Assembly (NCBI RefSeq): GCF_024497955.1
Contig: NZ_JANHKP010000002.1
Coordinates: forward strand, 372,001-436,000
Reading direction: 5' to 3'
Length of the DNA: 64,000 nt
From: Streptomyces sp. C10-9-1
Lineage (GTDB): Bacteria > Actinomycetota > Actinomycetes > Streptomycetales > Streptomycetaceae
The notes under the pieces are model-generated. The model had not been told where the DNA came from. It ran no database searches and saw nothing but the letters and a program-made list of their open reading frames with translations. This document shows, one piece after another, positions 51,855 through 60,232 of the stretch. A program made the position numbers and the translations under genes. Each line of letters opens with the position of its first letter. Within the stretch, counting starts at the first letter, position 1.

Positions 51855-51883
51855 TCGAACATCCCGGCGGGAGCGCATAGCAT
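51855..51883 (+). promoter_or_regulatory. Candidate promoter for a leaderless Nudix-MBL transcript
   Basis: TCGAAC (51855-51860) and TAGCAT (51878-51883) are separated by 17 bases, and the -10 box is six bases from the ATG at 51890. No ribosome site is present. Confidence 0.55.
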
Positions 51884-51889
51884 CCGCCC

Positions 51890-52756
51890 ATGTCCAATGG
51901 TCAGTGGTACCCGCCGGAATGGCCCGACCGCATCCGCGCCCTGGCGGCCGGTGAGCTCACCCCTGCCGCGCCCCGGCGGGCGGCCACCGTCATGCTGCTG
52001 CGCGACGGCCCCGACGGGCCCCTGGTCCACATGCTGCGCCGCCGCACCTCCATGGCCTTCGCCGGCGGTGCCTACGCCTACCCGGGCGGCGGTGTCGACC
52101 CCCGGGACGACCGGCCCGTGGGCTGGGCGGGTCCGTCGCCGTCCGAGTGGGCCGACCGGCTCGGCACCGGTGACGCGGCCCTGGCGCAGGCCGTCGTCTG
52201 CGCGGCGGTCCGGGAGACCTACGAGGAGGCGGGCGTGCTGCTCGCCGGGCCTACCCCGGACACCGTGGTGGGGGACACGACCGGCGAGGACTGGGAGGCC
52301 GACCGCAGGGCGCTGGTCGACCGCGAGCTGTCCTTCTCCCACTTCCTCGAGCGCCGCGGACTGGTGCTCCGCTCCGACCTGCTCGGTGCCTGGGCCCGCT
52401 GGATCACCCCGGAGTTCGAGCCGCGCCGCTACGACACCTGGTTCTTCGTGGCGGTGCTCCCCGAAGGCCAGCGCACCCGCAACGCCTCCACCGAGGCGGA
52501 GTCCACGGTGTGGACCCGCCCGGGCGAGGCCGCTGCCGGCTACGACCGGGGCGAGCTGCTGATGATGCCGCCGACGATCGCCACCCTGCGCACCCTGGAG
52601 CCGTACCCGGCCGCGGCGGACGCCCTCGCGGGCTCCGCGGGCCGCGACCTCGCCCCGGTGCTGGCGCAGGCGCGGCTGGTGGGCGGCGAGGTGGTCCTGA
52701 GCTGGCCCGGCCACGACGAGTTCACCCGGCACGTGCCGCAGGGGGACCGACGATGA
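51890..52756 (+). CDS. Nudix hydrolase (NUDT19-like)
   Basis: Protein of 288 residues. Nudix core: LVHMLRRRTSMAFAGGAYAYPGGGVDPRDD, then AAVRETYEEAGVLLAG, the RExxEExG helix. The separation between the Gly-rich strand and the helix is larger than usual, a feature of NUDT19/RppH-unlike branches. WARWITPEFEPRRYDTWFFVAVLPEGQ follows. It hydrolyses a nucleoside diphosphate-linked compound, perhaps CoA or a nucleotide sugar; substrate not determined. Its stop overlaps the MBL start (ATGA at 52753). It is probably leaderless. Confidence 0.9.
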   Translation: MSNGQWYPPEWPDRIRALAAGELTPAAPRRAATVMLLRDGPDGPLVHMLRRRTSMAFAGGAYAYPGGGVDPRDDRPVGWAGPSPSEWADRLGTGDAALAQAVVCAAVRETYEEAGVLLAGPTPDTVVGDTTGEDWEADRRALVDRELSFSHFLERRGLVLRSDLLGAWARWITPEFEPRRYDTWFFVAVLPEGQRTRNASTEAESTVWTRPGEAAAGYDRGELLMMPPTIATLRTLEPYPAAADALAGSAGRDLAPVLAQARLVGGEVVLSWPGHDEFTRHVPQGDRR

Positions 52757-53601
52757 CCGACGCCGCCGCACTGCCCGGGCAGCCCCGGGGCGGTGTGCTC
52801 TCCGGGCCCGCCACCGCGCGCGCCGTCAACGTCCTCGCCCCCAACCCGTCCCCCATGACCCTGGACGGGACCAACACCTGGGTGCTGGCGGAGCCCGGCT
52901 CCGAGGCGGCCGTGGTCGTCGACCCGGGGCCGCTGGACGAGGCGCACCTGCGGGCGGTGATCGAGACCGTCGAGGCGTCCGGCCGGAGGGTCGCGCTCAC
53001 CCTGCTCACCCACGGCCACGCCGACCACGCCGAGGGCGCCGGCCGCTTCGCCGAACTGACCGGGACGCGCGTCCGGGCCCTGGACCCCGCCCTCCGGCTC
53101 GGTGACGAGGGACTCGACGCGGGTGACGTCGTCGACGCGGGCGGGCTCGAACTGCGGGTGGTCCCGACTCCGGGGCACACCGCCGACTCGCTGTGCTTCC
53201 ACCTGCCCGCCGACGGTGCGGTGCTCACCGGGGACACCGTCCTCGGCCGGGGGACCACGATGGTGGCCCATCCCGACGGCAGGCTCGGCGACTACCTCGA
53301 CTCGCTGCGGCGCCTGCGTTCGCTCACCGTGGACGACGGCGTCCACACGGTGCTGCCCGGGCACGGCCCGGTGCTGGAGGACGCCCAGGGCGCCGTCGAG
53401 TTCTACCTGGCCCACCGCGCGGCGCGGCTCGCGCAGGTGGAGACGGCGGTCGAGAACGGGCTGACCTCCGCCTCTGAGGTCGTCGCCCGGGTGTACGCCG
53501 AGGTGGACCGCTCGCTGTGGCCCGCGGCCGAACTGTCGGTCAGGGCGCAGCTGGCGTACCTGCGCGAGCGCGGGTTGACGGGGCCGGGCGACCGCTCCTG
53601 A
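52753..53601 (+). CDS. MBL-fold metallohydrolase (LACTB2-like)
   Basis: Protein of 282 residues, coupled by ATGA to the Nudix gene. Zinc motif LTHGHADHAEGAGRFA (HxHxDH), then TPGHTADSLCFHLP, LTGDTVLGRGTTMVAHPDG and VLPGHGPVLEDAQGAVEFYLAHRAARLAQVE complete the metallo-beta-lactamase fold. The C-terminal winged-helix-like segment TSASEVVARVYAEVDRSLWPAAELSVRAQLAYLRERG is that of LACTB2-type proteins, some of which are RNases. Whether it is an RNase or a thioester hydrolase is open. Linkage to Nudix is conserved in actinobacteria, as I recall. Confidence 0.92.
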   Translation: MTDAAALPGQPRGGVLSGPATARAVNVLAPNPSPMTLDGTNTWVLAEPGSEAAVVVDPGPLDEAHLRAVIETVEASGRRVALTLLTHGHADHAEGAGRFAELTGTRVRALDPALRLGDEGLDAGDVVDAGGLELRVVPTPGHTADSLCFHLPADGAVLTGDTVLGRGTTMVAHPDGRLGDYLDSLRRLRSLTVDDGVHTVLPGHGPVLEDAQGAVEFYLAHRAARLAQVETAVENGLTSASEVVARVYAEVDRSLWPAAELSVRAQLAYLRERGLTGPGDRS

Positions 53602-53844
53602 GGCTCCGCGCCACCGGACCGGGTAGGACGGCACCCGTAAGAGGCCGGACCCGGTGCGTGCGCCGCAGGACCGCGCAGCCGGCGGAGCCCTTGCGCACGC
53701 CGTGCGGAACGCGTGCGGGCGAGCCGTGCAACCCCCGGGCGCCCCGGGGCGTCCTGGGAGGTGGACGGGGGCTTTAACCCCCGCTTACATCGGAACGACC
53801 GGCGTGGCGCGGTCCGGCGCTACCCGCCCTGGGGGGACAACGAC

Positions 53845-54729
53845 GTGTTCGTGCTGTTCGTCATACTCGTCATCGCCGCGGCGGTGCTCCACTTCGCCGC
53901 GCGCGGCAGCGAGCGCACCGGTCTGAGGCTGGGCGCGCTGGGTGCCCTGCTGGCGGGGCTGCTCGCGGGCGTCACCAGTTGCGTGCACGTCGTCAGCGCC
54001 TACGAGGTCGGTGTGCCGGTCACCTTCGGCAAGGTGGGATCGCCGATGACCTCCGGACTGAACCTCACCTCGCCCTTCACGAACGTCACGACCTTCTCGA
54101 CCCGGCCGGTGGACCTCAACCTCTCCGACAAGGACGTCATCGAGGTGCGCTCCTCCCAGGGCGGCGTCATGTACGCCGAGGTCACCGTCAAGTGGGCGGT
54201 GACCCCGGCCAAGGCGGTCGAGCTCTACCGCCTCGCGGGCAGCGAGGACGCCATCCAGCAGCGGCTGGTCTTCCCCGACAGCCGGGAGATCGTGCGCAAC
54301 GTCTTCGCCCGCTACACCAGCGAGGAGGGGTACACCTCGGCTCGGGAGAAGATCAACGCCGAGATCGCGGAGCTCATCAAGGAGCGCCTCGCGCCCCGGG
54401 GCATCGCGGTGACCACCGTCAACCTCCGCAACGTGAAGCCCTCCGAGAAGCTCCAGGAGCAGATCGACCGCAAGATCCAGCAGGAGCAGGCGACCGAGCG
54501 GGCCACCGAGGCCGCCCGCACGGCGAAGGCGGAGGCGGAGCGGCGCCGCATCGAGGCCGAGGGCATCGCCAGGGCCAACCGGATCCTCAGCGAGTCGCTG
54601 AGCGACAAGGTCCTGGCCAACCAGTGCATCGAGGCCTTCAGGGAGGCGGCGGCCAAGAACCCGGTCTACGCGGTTCCCTGCGGTGGCGGTGCGGGCAACC
54701 CGGTGATCGTGGACGGCACCCGGGACTGA
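53845..54729 (+). CDS. SPFH/prohibitin-like membrane protein
   Basis: Protein of 294 residues. GTG 53845 with GGGGGGAC upstream is preferred, as it puts the membrane segments at the N-terminus. Two short hydrophobic helices (VFVLFVILVIAAAVLHFAA and LGALGALLAGLLAGVTSCVHVV) precede the SPFH domain (VVSAYEVGVPVTFGKVGSPMTSGLNLTSPFTNVTTFSTRPV ... ERLAPRGIAVTTVNLRNVKPSEKLQEQI). A short coiled coil (KIQQEQATERATEAARTAKAEAERRRIEAEGIARANRI) and CIEAFREAAAKNPVYAVPCGGG follow. It is a stomatin/prohibitin relative, distinct from the large flotillin at 28131. The region 53602-53844 upstream has no gene. Confidence 0.88.
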   Translation: MFVLFVILVIAAAVLHFAARGSERTGLRLGALGALLAGLLAGVTSCVHVVSAYEVGVPVTFGKVGSPMTSGLNLTSPFTNVTTFSTRPVDLNLSDKDVIEVRSSQGGVMYAEVTVKWAVTPAKAVELYRLAGSEDAIQQRLVFPDSREIVRNVFARYTSEEGYTSAREKINAEIAELIKERLAPRGIAVTTVNLRNVKPSEKLQEQIDRKIQQEQATERATEAARTAKAEAERRRIEAEGIARANRILSESLSDKVLANQCIEAFREAAAKNPVYAVPCGGGAGNPVIVDGTRD

Positions 54730-54782
54730 GCGGGGGACTGAGCGGGGGACACCGGGCAGCCGCCCCGGTTCCCTCCCGGGAG

Positions 54783-54849
54783 CCCGTACGACACGCCCGA
54801 GGGCCGTCCCGCGGATTCTGCGGGACGGCCCTCGGGCGTGTCGTACGGG
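54783..54849. terminator. 30-bp perfect hairpin, bidirectional terminator
   Basis: Arms 54783-54812 and 54820-54849 are perfect reverse complements of 30 bp with loop GGATTCT, between the convergent SPFH and crp genes. It is the longest perfect stem I found in the window. Confidence 0.9.
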
Positions 54850-54867
54850 GGAGCGCCGGGCGCCGCC

Positions 54868-55542
54868 TCAGCGCGAGCGCTTGGCCAGCCGCTCCACGTC
54901 CAGCAGGATCACCGCGCGGGCCTCCAGCCGGAGCCAGCCGCGCTGGGCGAAGTCGGCCAGGGCCTTGTTGACGGTCTCCCGGGACGCGCCGACGAGCTGG
55001 GCCAGCTCCTCCTGGGTGAGGTCGTGGACGACGTGGATGCCCTCCTCCGACTGCACGCCGAAGCGGCGCGACAGGTCGAGCAGGGCGCGGGCGACGCGGC
55101 CCGGGACGTCGGAGAAGACCAGGTCGGACATCTGGTCGTTGGTCTTGCGGAGCCGGCGGGCGACCGCGCGCAGCAGCGCCGTGGCGACCTCGGGGCGCAC
55201 GTTCAGCCAGGGCTGGAGGTCTCCGTGGCCCAGACCGAGGAGCTTGACCTCGGTGAGCGCGGTGGCGGTGGCGGTGCGCGGGCCCGGGTCGAACAGGGAC
55301 AGCTCGCCGATCAGCTCGCCCGGACCGAGGACGGCGAGCATGTTCTCGCGCCCGTCCGGGGAGGTGCGGTGGAGCTTCACCTTGCCCTCCGTCACCACGT
55401 AGAGGCGGTCACCGGGGTCGCCCTCGTGGAAGAGCGCGTCGCCGCGGGCGAGCGTCACCTCACTCATCGAGGCGCGGAGCTCCGCGGCCTGCTCGTCATC
55501 GAGCGCCGCGAAGAGCGGGGCGCGCCGCAGAACGTCGTCCAC
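54868..55542 (-). CDS. crp: Cyclic AMP receptor protein Crp
   Basis: Protein of 224 residues, the S. coelicolor Crp length. GTG 55542 has AAGGAGAG upstream. The cyclic nucleotide pocket is GDALFHEGDPGDRLYVVTEGKVKLHRTSPDGRENMLAVLGPGELIGELSLFDPGPRTATATALTEVKL. The dimer helix and the C-terminal HTH follow (LTQEELAQLVGASRETVNKALADFAQRGWLRLEARAVILLD). In Streptomyces Crp controls spore germination, growth and antibiotic precursor supply. It is divergent from nth, with about 250 bases between the starts. Confidence 0.97.
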   Translation of the reverse strand: MDDVLRRAPLFAALDDEQAAELRASMSEVTLARGDALFHEGDPGDRLYVVTEGKVKLHRTSPDGRENMLAVLGPGELIGELSLFDPGPRTATATALTEVKLLGLGHGDLQPWLNVRPEVATALLRAVARRLRKTNDQMSDLVFSDVPGRVARALLDLSRRFGVQSEEGIHVVHDLTQEELAQLVGASRETVNKALADFAQRGWLRLEARAVILLDVERLAKRSR

Positions 55543-55790
55543 GAGTTCTCTCCTTGTCGACCTGCTCAGGGGACGTAGTCCCCCATGATGCCGGACCGTG
55601 CCGTGCTGTCCCGGCGACGTCGGGTCCCGCGCGGCATCGTCGGGGGTCCGGACCCCGGTAGTAAACAATCGTGCGATCAGTCACAACAAGTCTGACGCAC
55701 GGACTCGTCCCCCGGTGCGGCAGGGGCCCGATTGGGTCGTGATTCCCGGGGACCGGCGCGGATGTCACCGGCGGCCCTTAGGCTGGCCGG

Positions 55791-56678
55791 GTGTCCAATT
55801 CGCCGGTGGGAGTGCAGGCCGAGGGGGCTGGGAGCGTGCCGCGAGAGCAGGATTCCGCTGTGGGCGAACAAGGGTCCCGCGGCCCGTCCGGAAGGCGCAA
55901 AACGGGCAAACCGGAATCGCGTCTGGCGATGGTCCGCCGTGCCAGGAGGATCAACCGGGAACTGGCCGAGGTCTACCCGTACGCCCACCCCGAACTCGAC
56001 TTCGAGAACCCGTTCCAGCTGCTGGTGGCCACGGTGCTCTCGGCGCAGACCACCGACCTGCGGGTCAATCAGACCACCCCGGCGCTCTTCGCCGCCTACC
56101 CCACACCCGAGGACCTGGCGGCCGCGGTCCCCGAGGAGGTCGAGGAACTGATCCGGCCCACCGGGTTCTTCCGGGCCAAGACCAAGTCGATCATGGGGCT
56201 GTCCGCGGCGCTGCGGGACGAATTCGGGGGCGAGGTCCCCGGTCGGCTCCAGGACCTCGTCACGCTGCCCGGGGTGGGCCGCAAGACCGCGTTCGTGGTG
56301 CTGGGCAACGCCTTCGGCGTCCCCGGCATCACCGTCGACACCCACTTCATGCGCCTGGTGCGCCGCTGGAAGTGGACGGAGCAGGAGGACCCGGTCCGGA
56401 TCGAGGCCGAGATCGCCGCGATCTTCCCCAAGTCCGAGTGGACGATGCTCTCCCACCGCGTCATCTTCCACGGCCGCCGCATCTGCCACGCCCGCCGTCC
56501 CGCCTGCGGAGCCTGCCCCATCGCCCGTCTCTGCCCGTCCTACGGGGAGGGCGAGACCGATCCGGACAAGGCCGGGAAGCTCCTCAAGTACGAGATGGCG
56601 GGGCAGCCGGGGCAGCGGCTGAAACCGCCCGCCGACTACCCCGGCAAACCGGCCCCGGCGCTGGGCGCCGGCGGGTGA
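55791..56678 (+). CDS. nth: Endonuclease III (DNA glycosylase/AP lyase)
   Basis: Protein of 295 residues. A ~45-residue polar N-terminal extension precedes the core. The HhH-GPD fold has [21 protein letters not shown], the hairpin [18 protein letters not shown] with catalytic K165, and [11 protein letters not shown] with catalytic D183. The [4Fe-4S] cluster ligands C-x6-C-x2-C-x5-C are in [17 protein letters not shown]. It removes oxidised pyrimidines in base excision repair. The GTG has TAGGCT six bases upstream and no ribosome site, suggesting a leaderless message. Confidence 0.96.
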   Translation: MSNSPVGVQAEGAGSVPREQDSAVGEQGSRGPSGRRKTGKPESRLAMVRRARRINRELAEVYPYAHPELDFENPFQLLVATVLSAQTTDLRVNQTTPALFAAYPTPEDLAAAVPEEVEELIRPTGFFRAKTKSIMGLSAALRDEFGGEVPGRLQDLVTLPGVGRKTAFVVLGNAFGVPGITVDTHFMRLVRRWKWTEQEDPVRIEAEIAAIFPKSEWTMLSHRVIFHGRRICHARRPACGACPIARLCPSYGEGETDPDKAGKLLKYEMAGQPGQRLKPPADYPGKPAPALGAGG

Positions 56679-56761
56679 CGGCCCCCGCCCGCGGTGGAGA
56701 CGGCCGCCGGGGGCCAGGAACGATCCGGACGCCCCGGGGCGTTGAGCAGCAAGGGGTGCCC

Positions 56762-57487
56762 ATGACACGCACGGGAGAAGAGACGTACGGATCCAGACGC
56801 CCGGCCGGGCCGCCCGACGGCGAGGCCGAGGTGACGACCGAGGGCCTTCCGCAGTGGCTGGACCCCGTGGTGCACGCCGCGCGTACGGTCCGTCCGCAGC
56901 AGTTGAGCCGCTTCCTGCCGCCGGAGGGCGGCGAGGGGCGCCAGTCCGCCGTGCTCGTCCTCTTCGGAGAGGGCCCCCGCGGCCCCGAACTGCTGCTGAT
57001 GGAACGAGCCGGGACCCTGCGCTCGCACGCGGGCCAGCCCTCCTTCCCCGGCGGGGCGCTCGATCCCGAGGACGGCGACCCCGCCACCACGGGCCCCCTG
57101 CGGGCCGCGCTGCGGGAGGCCGAGGAGGAGACGGGACTCGACCCGCGCGGGGTGCAGGCCTTCGGGATCCTGCCGAGGCTGTACATCCCGGTGAGCCGAT
57201 TCGTCGTCACCCCCGTACTGGGATGGTGGCGCACCCCGTCCCCGGTCGGCGCGGTGGACCCGGCGGAGACCGCCCGTGTCTTCACCGTGCCCGTGGCGGA
57301 TCTCACGGACCCGGCCAACCGGGCCACGGCGATCCACCCGAGCGGCCACACGGGCCCGGCGTTCCTGGTCGAGTCCGCTCTGGTCTGGGGTTTCACGGCC
57401 GGGGTCATCGACCGGATCCTGCACTTCGCAGGATGGGAACGACCATGGAACCGCACCAGGGAGGTCCCGTTGGACTGGCGCGCATGA
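56762..57487 (+). CDS. Nudix hydrolase, CoA pyrophosphatase type
   Basis: Protein of 241 residues, ATG with AAGGGG upstream. The CoA-specific Nudix signature is present: LLLMERAGTLRSHAGQPSFPGGALDPEDG (containing the UPF0035 motif before the Nudix helix) and AALREAEEETGLDPRGVQAFG. It would cut CoA, acyl-CoA or oxidised CoA to phosphopantetheine and 3',5'-ADP. It follows nth by 83 bases and precedes the MarP-type protease by about 117 bases, all in one direction, so the three could form one transcript. Confidence 0.92.
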   Translation: MTRTGEETYGSRRPAGPPDGEAEVTTEGLPQWLDPVVHAARTVRPQQLSRFLPPEGGEGRQSAVLVLFGEGPRGPELLLMERAGTLRSHAGQPSFPGGALDPEDGDPATTGPLRAALREAEEETGLDPRGVQAFGILPRLYIPVSRFVVTPVLGWWRTPSPVGAVDPAETARVFTVPVADLTDPANRATAIHPSGHTGPAFLVESALVWGFTAGVIDRILHFAGWERPWNRTREVPLDWRA

Positions 57488-57604
57488 CAGGCTGACCCCG
57501 TCAGACGCGCACTCCGGGGCGCCGCAAGCGGGCGGCCGAGCCGCCACCCGGACCGACCAGCCGGAGGGAGCACCCGGCACGACGACACAGCGAGGCTGAA
57601 GACG

Positions 57605-58804
57605 GTGAACGTGCTGGACATCCTGTTGCTGGTCGCCGCCGTGTGGTTCGCGGTCGTCGGCTACCGCCAGGGCTTCGTCGTCGGCATCCTCTCGGTGATC
57701 GGCTTCCTCGGCGGCGGGCTCGTCGCCGTGTACCTCCTCCCGGTGCTCTGGAGCGCGCTCACGGAGGACTCGGAGGTCTCCACGGCCGCCGCCATCGTGG
57801 CCGTGGTGATCGTGATCATCTGCGCCTCGGTCGGGCAGGCGTTCACCACCCACCTCGGCAGCAGGCTGCGCAGGCACATCACCTGGTCCCCGGCGCGCGC
57901 CCTGGACGCCACCGGCGGTGCGCTGGTCAACGTGGTCGCCATGCTGCTGGTGGCCTGGCTCATCGGTTCGGCGCTCGCCGGCACCACCCTGCCCACACTG
58001 GGCAAGGAGGTCCGCAGCTCCAAGGTGCTGCTGGGCATCTCCCAGGTCATGCCCGACCAGGCGTCGACCTGGTTCACCGACTTCTCCTCCGTGCTCGCGC
58101 AGAACGGCTTCCCGCAGGTCTTCAGCCCGTTCGCCAACGAGCCGATCACCGAGGTCCAGGCACCCGACCCGGCCCTCGTGGGCAGCCCCGTGGCGGCCCG
58201 CGCCAAGGAGTCCATCGTCAAGGTCGTCGGCACCGCGCCGAGTTGCGGCAAGGTCCTCGAAGGCACCGGCTTCGTGTTCGACGAGCGCCGGGTGATGACC
58301 AACGCCCACGTGGTCGGCGGCGTCGACGAGCCCACCGTCCAGATAGGCGGCGAGGGGCGGCTGTACGACGCCAAGGTCGTGCTCTACGACTGGGAACGGG
58401 ACATCGCCGTGCTCGACGTACCCGACCTCACGGCCCGGCCCCTGAAGTTCGCCGAGGAGGACGCCCGCAGCGGCGACAGCGCGATCGTCGCCGGATTCCC
58501 CGAGAACGGCTCCTACGACGTGCGGTCCGCCCGGGTCCGCGGCCGGATCAACGCCAACGGCCCCGACATCTACCACCGCGGGACCGTCCGCCGCGATGTG
58601 TACTCCCTGTTCACGACCGTCCGCCAGGGGAACTCCGGCGGTCCGCTGCTCGCCACGGACGGCACGGTGTACGGCGTGATCTTCGCCCGCTCGCTGGACG
58701 ACGCGAACACCGGCTACGCCCTGACGGTCGACGAGATCCGCGAGGACATCGAGCTGGGGCGCAGCGCCAACCAGGAGGTCGACAGCCAGGGCTGCGCCCT
58801 GTAG
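57605..58804 (+). CDS. MarP-type membrane serine protease (CvpA-like TM domain plus trypsin fold)
   Basis: Protein of 399 residues, near-identical in length to mycobacterial MarP (397, from memory). Four N-terminal membrane helices in the CvpA/colicin V production pattern (residues 1-125; VLDILLLVAAVWFAVVGYRQGFVVGILSVIGF) are followed by an extracytoplasmic chymotrypsin-like domain. Triad: H235 (MTNAHVVGG), D266 (WERDIAVLD) and S344 (RQGNSGGP). C209-type and C-terminal cysteines (PSCGK, QGCAL) may form the activating disulfide known in MarP. MarP protects M. tuberculosis against acid by activating a cell wall hydrolase; a wall-stress role is likely here. Confidence 0.94.
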   Translation: MNVLDILLLVAAVWFAVVGYRQGFVVGILSVIGFLGGGLVAVYLLPVLWSALTEDSEVSTAAAIVAVVIVIICASVGQAFTTHLGSRLRRHITWSPARALDATGGALVNVVAMLLVAWLIGSALAGTTLPTLGKEVRSSKVLLGISQVMPDQASTWFTDFSSVLAQNGFPQVFSPFANEPITEVQAPDPALVGSPVAARAKESIVKVVGTAPSCGKVLEGTGFVFDERRVMTNAHVVGGVDEPTVQIGGEGRLYDAKVVLYDWERDIAVLDVPDLTARPLKFAEEDARSGDSAIVAGFPENGSYDVRSARVRGRINANGPDIYHRGTVRRDVYSLFTTVRQGNSGGPLLATDGTVYGVIFARSLDDANTGYALTVDEIREDIELGRSANQEVDSQGCAL

Positions 58805-58902
58805 GCCGCAGCCGGACGGCGCCGGGGCCCCGCCCGGCCGGGCGGCGCCCCTCGGTGATCGTGACCGCACCCGCCCGCGGTGTGCCGGGCGGTGGCGTGG
58901 CG

Positions 58903-59091
58903 TCAGCTGCGGGCGTGCCTCAGCCGCGCCGACATCCACCGGGCGCGGCGGCGCAGGATCCGCGGGATCCCGATGCCCTGACCGGGATGTTCGTGCCTCC
59001 CTCCGGGGGAGTCACCGCTGTCGTGGGTGACCGGCCCGTTGGCCGAGCGGCGGTTGCGTGCTGCGTCACCGTAGTCGTGCGTCCAGCCCAT
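58903..59091 (-). CDS. Small Arg-rich hypothetical protein, 62 residues
   Basis: The frame from ATG 59091 encodes MGWTHDYGDAARNRRSANGP and ends RILRRRARWMSARLRHARS. About 84 percent of third codon positions are G or C, as in real genes here. The protein is strongly basic at its end, with no cysteine or membrane segment. No ribosome site is visible, and the same strand encodes the hydrolase gene further upstream. Function unknown; it may be a real small protein or a chance frame. The remaining DNA in 58805-58902 and 59092-59207 shows nothing clear. Confidence 0.5.
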   Translation of the reverse strand: MGWTHDYGDAARNRRSANGPVTHDSGDSPGGRHEHPGQGIGIPRILRRRARWMSARLRHARS

Positions 59092-59207
59092 ACCCGGACG
59101 TCTGCCCGTGGCCCATGGTCGGTAACCGCGGCCGGGACGTCCAATTGGCCTATGCGCCAGGCATGTGGCGCCGGACGGGCGGCCGCTCCCCGCGCAGGGG
59201 CAACGCG

Positions 59208-60155
59208 TCAGCGGTCCGGCTCGGGGTCCTTGAGCCAGTTGACGAGTTCGCCGGAGAAGGCCACCGGGTCCTCCTCGTGGGGGAAGTGGCCGAGACCGTC
59301 GAACAGGCGCCAGCGGTAGGGGGCTTCGACGTACTCGCCCGAACCGGCGGCACTGCGGGTCCGCATGACGGGGTCGAGCGAGCCGTGCAGATGGAGCGTC
59401 GGCACGCGTACCGGCCTCTTCATCCGGCGGTTGAACTGGAAGCCGTCGGGGCGCGCGAGCGAGCGCACCATCCAGCGGTAGGGCTCGATCGAGCAGTGGG
59501 CCGTCGAGGGGATGCACATGGCCCGCCGGTAGACCTCCACCGCCTCCCGGTCCACTGGCTGCGGCCCCGACCACTCCTCGATCAGCCGGCCCACCAGGGC
59601 CCCGCCGTCCGCGACCAGTTGGCGCTCCGGGATCCACGGCCGCTGGAAGCCCCACACATGCGAGCCCGCCCGGCTCTGGGTGACGTCGGAGAGCATCGCC
59701 GAGCGCCACCGCCGGGGATGGGGCATCGAGGACACCGCGAGCCGCCGGACCAGCTTGGGGCGCATGACCGCGGCGGTCCAGGCGAGATAGCCGCCGAGGT
59801 CGTGGCCGACCAGGGCGGCGTCCGGCTCCCCGAGGCTGCGCACGACACCGGTGATGTCGAGCGCGAGGTTGGCCGGGTCGTAGCCGCGCGGGGTGCGGTC
59901 GCTGCCGCCCACACCGCGCAGGTCCATGGCGACCGCCCGGAAGCCCGCATCGGCGAGGGCCGTCAGCTGGTGCCGCCAGGTCCACCAGAACTGGGGGAAG
60001 CCGTGGAGCAGCATCACCAGCGGTCCGTCGCCCATCTCGGCGATGTGGAACCGGGCGCCGTTGGCGGCCACGTCACGGTGGGTCCAGGGACCGTCGATGC
60101 GCACGGGGCTGCCGGAGGCGCCGGGGCCGCCGGGGCCGATGTCGGGGTCAGTCAT
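59208..60155 (-). CDS. Alpha/beta hydrolase, epoxide hydrolase-like
   Basis: Protein of 315 residues from ATG 60155; a GTG two codons earlier is possible. HGFPQFWWTWRHQL carries the HGxP oxyanion motif of epoxide hydrolases. The nucleophile elbow is VGHDLGGYLAW, where an Asp takes the place of Ser. DLRGVGGSDRTPRGYD, the acid in LHGSLDPVMRTRS and the base in GLGHFPHEEDP follow. An Asp nucleophile with HGFP fits epoxide or haloalkane-type hydrolases. The cap domain region includes WGFQRPWIPERQ; the two ring-opening tyrosines could not be assigned with certainty. Cytosolic, no signal. Confidence 0.9.
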   Translation of the reverse strand: MTDPDIGPGGPGASGSPVRIDGPWTHRDVAANGARFHIAEMGDGPLVMLLHGFPQFWWTWRHQLTALADAGFRAVAMDLRGVGGSDRTPRGYDPANLALDITGVVRSLGEPDAALVGHDLGGYLAWTAAVMRPKLVRRLAVSSMPHPRRWRSAMLSDVTQSRAGSHVWGFQRPWIPERQLVADGGALVGRLIEEWSGPQPVDREAVEVYRRAMCIPSTAHCSIEPYRWMVRSLARPDGFQFNRRMKRPVRVPTLHLHGSLDPVMRTRSAAGSGEYVEAPYRWRLFDGLGHFPHEEDPVAFSGELVNWLKDPEPDR

Positions 60156-60205
60156 GCGCACGAGCGTGCCATATGCGCGCCCGAGGGGTGCGGCACGCCG
60201 GGCGC

Positions 60206-60232
60206 GGTGTGACCGCTACCGCCGGTCACACC
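60206..60232 (-). terminator. Hairpin over the stop of the holin-like gene
   Basis: Perfect 10-bp arms (60206-60215, 60223-60232), 7-base loop. The upstream arm (60223-60232) contains the TGA stop codon of the holin-family gene, so the hairpin ends that transcript tightly. Confidence 0.7.

Noticed and set aside
54783..54849. 30-bp inverted repeat as an insertion sequence end or attachment site.
   Set aside because: The arms are separated only by a 7-base loop between convergent genes, which is a terminator arrangement.
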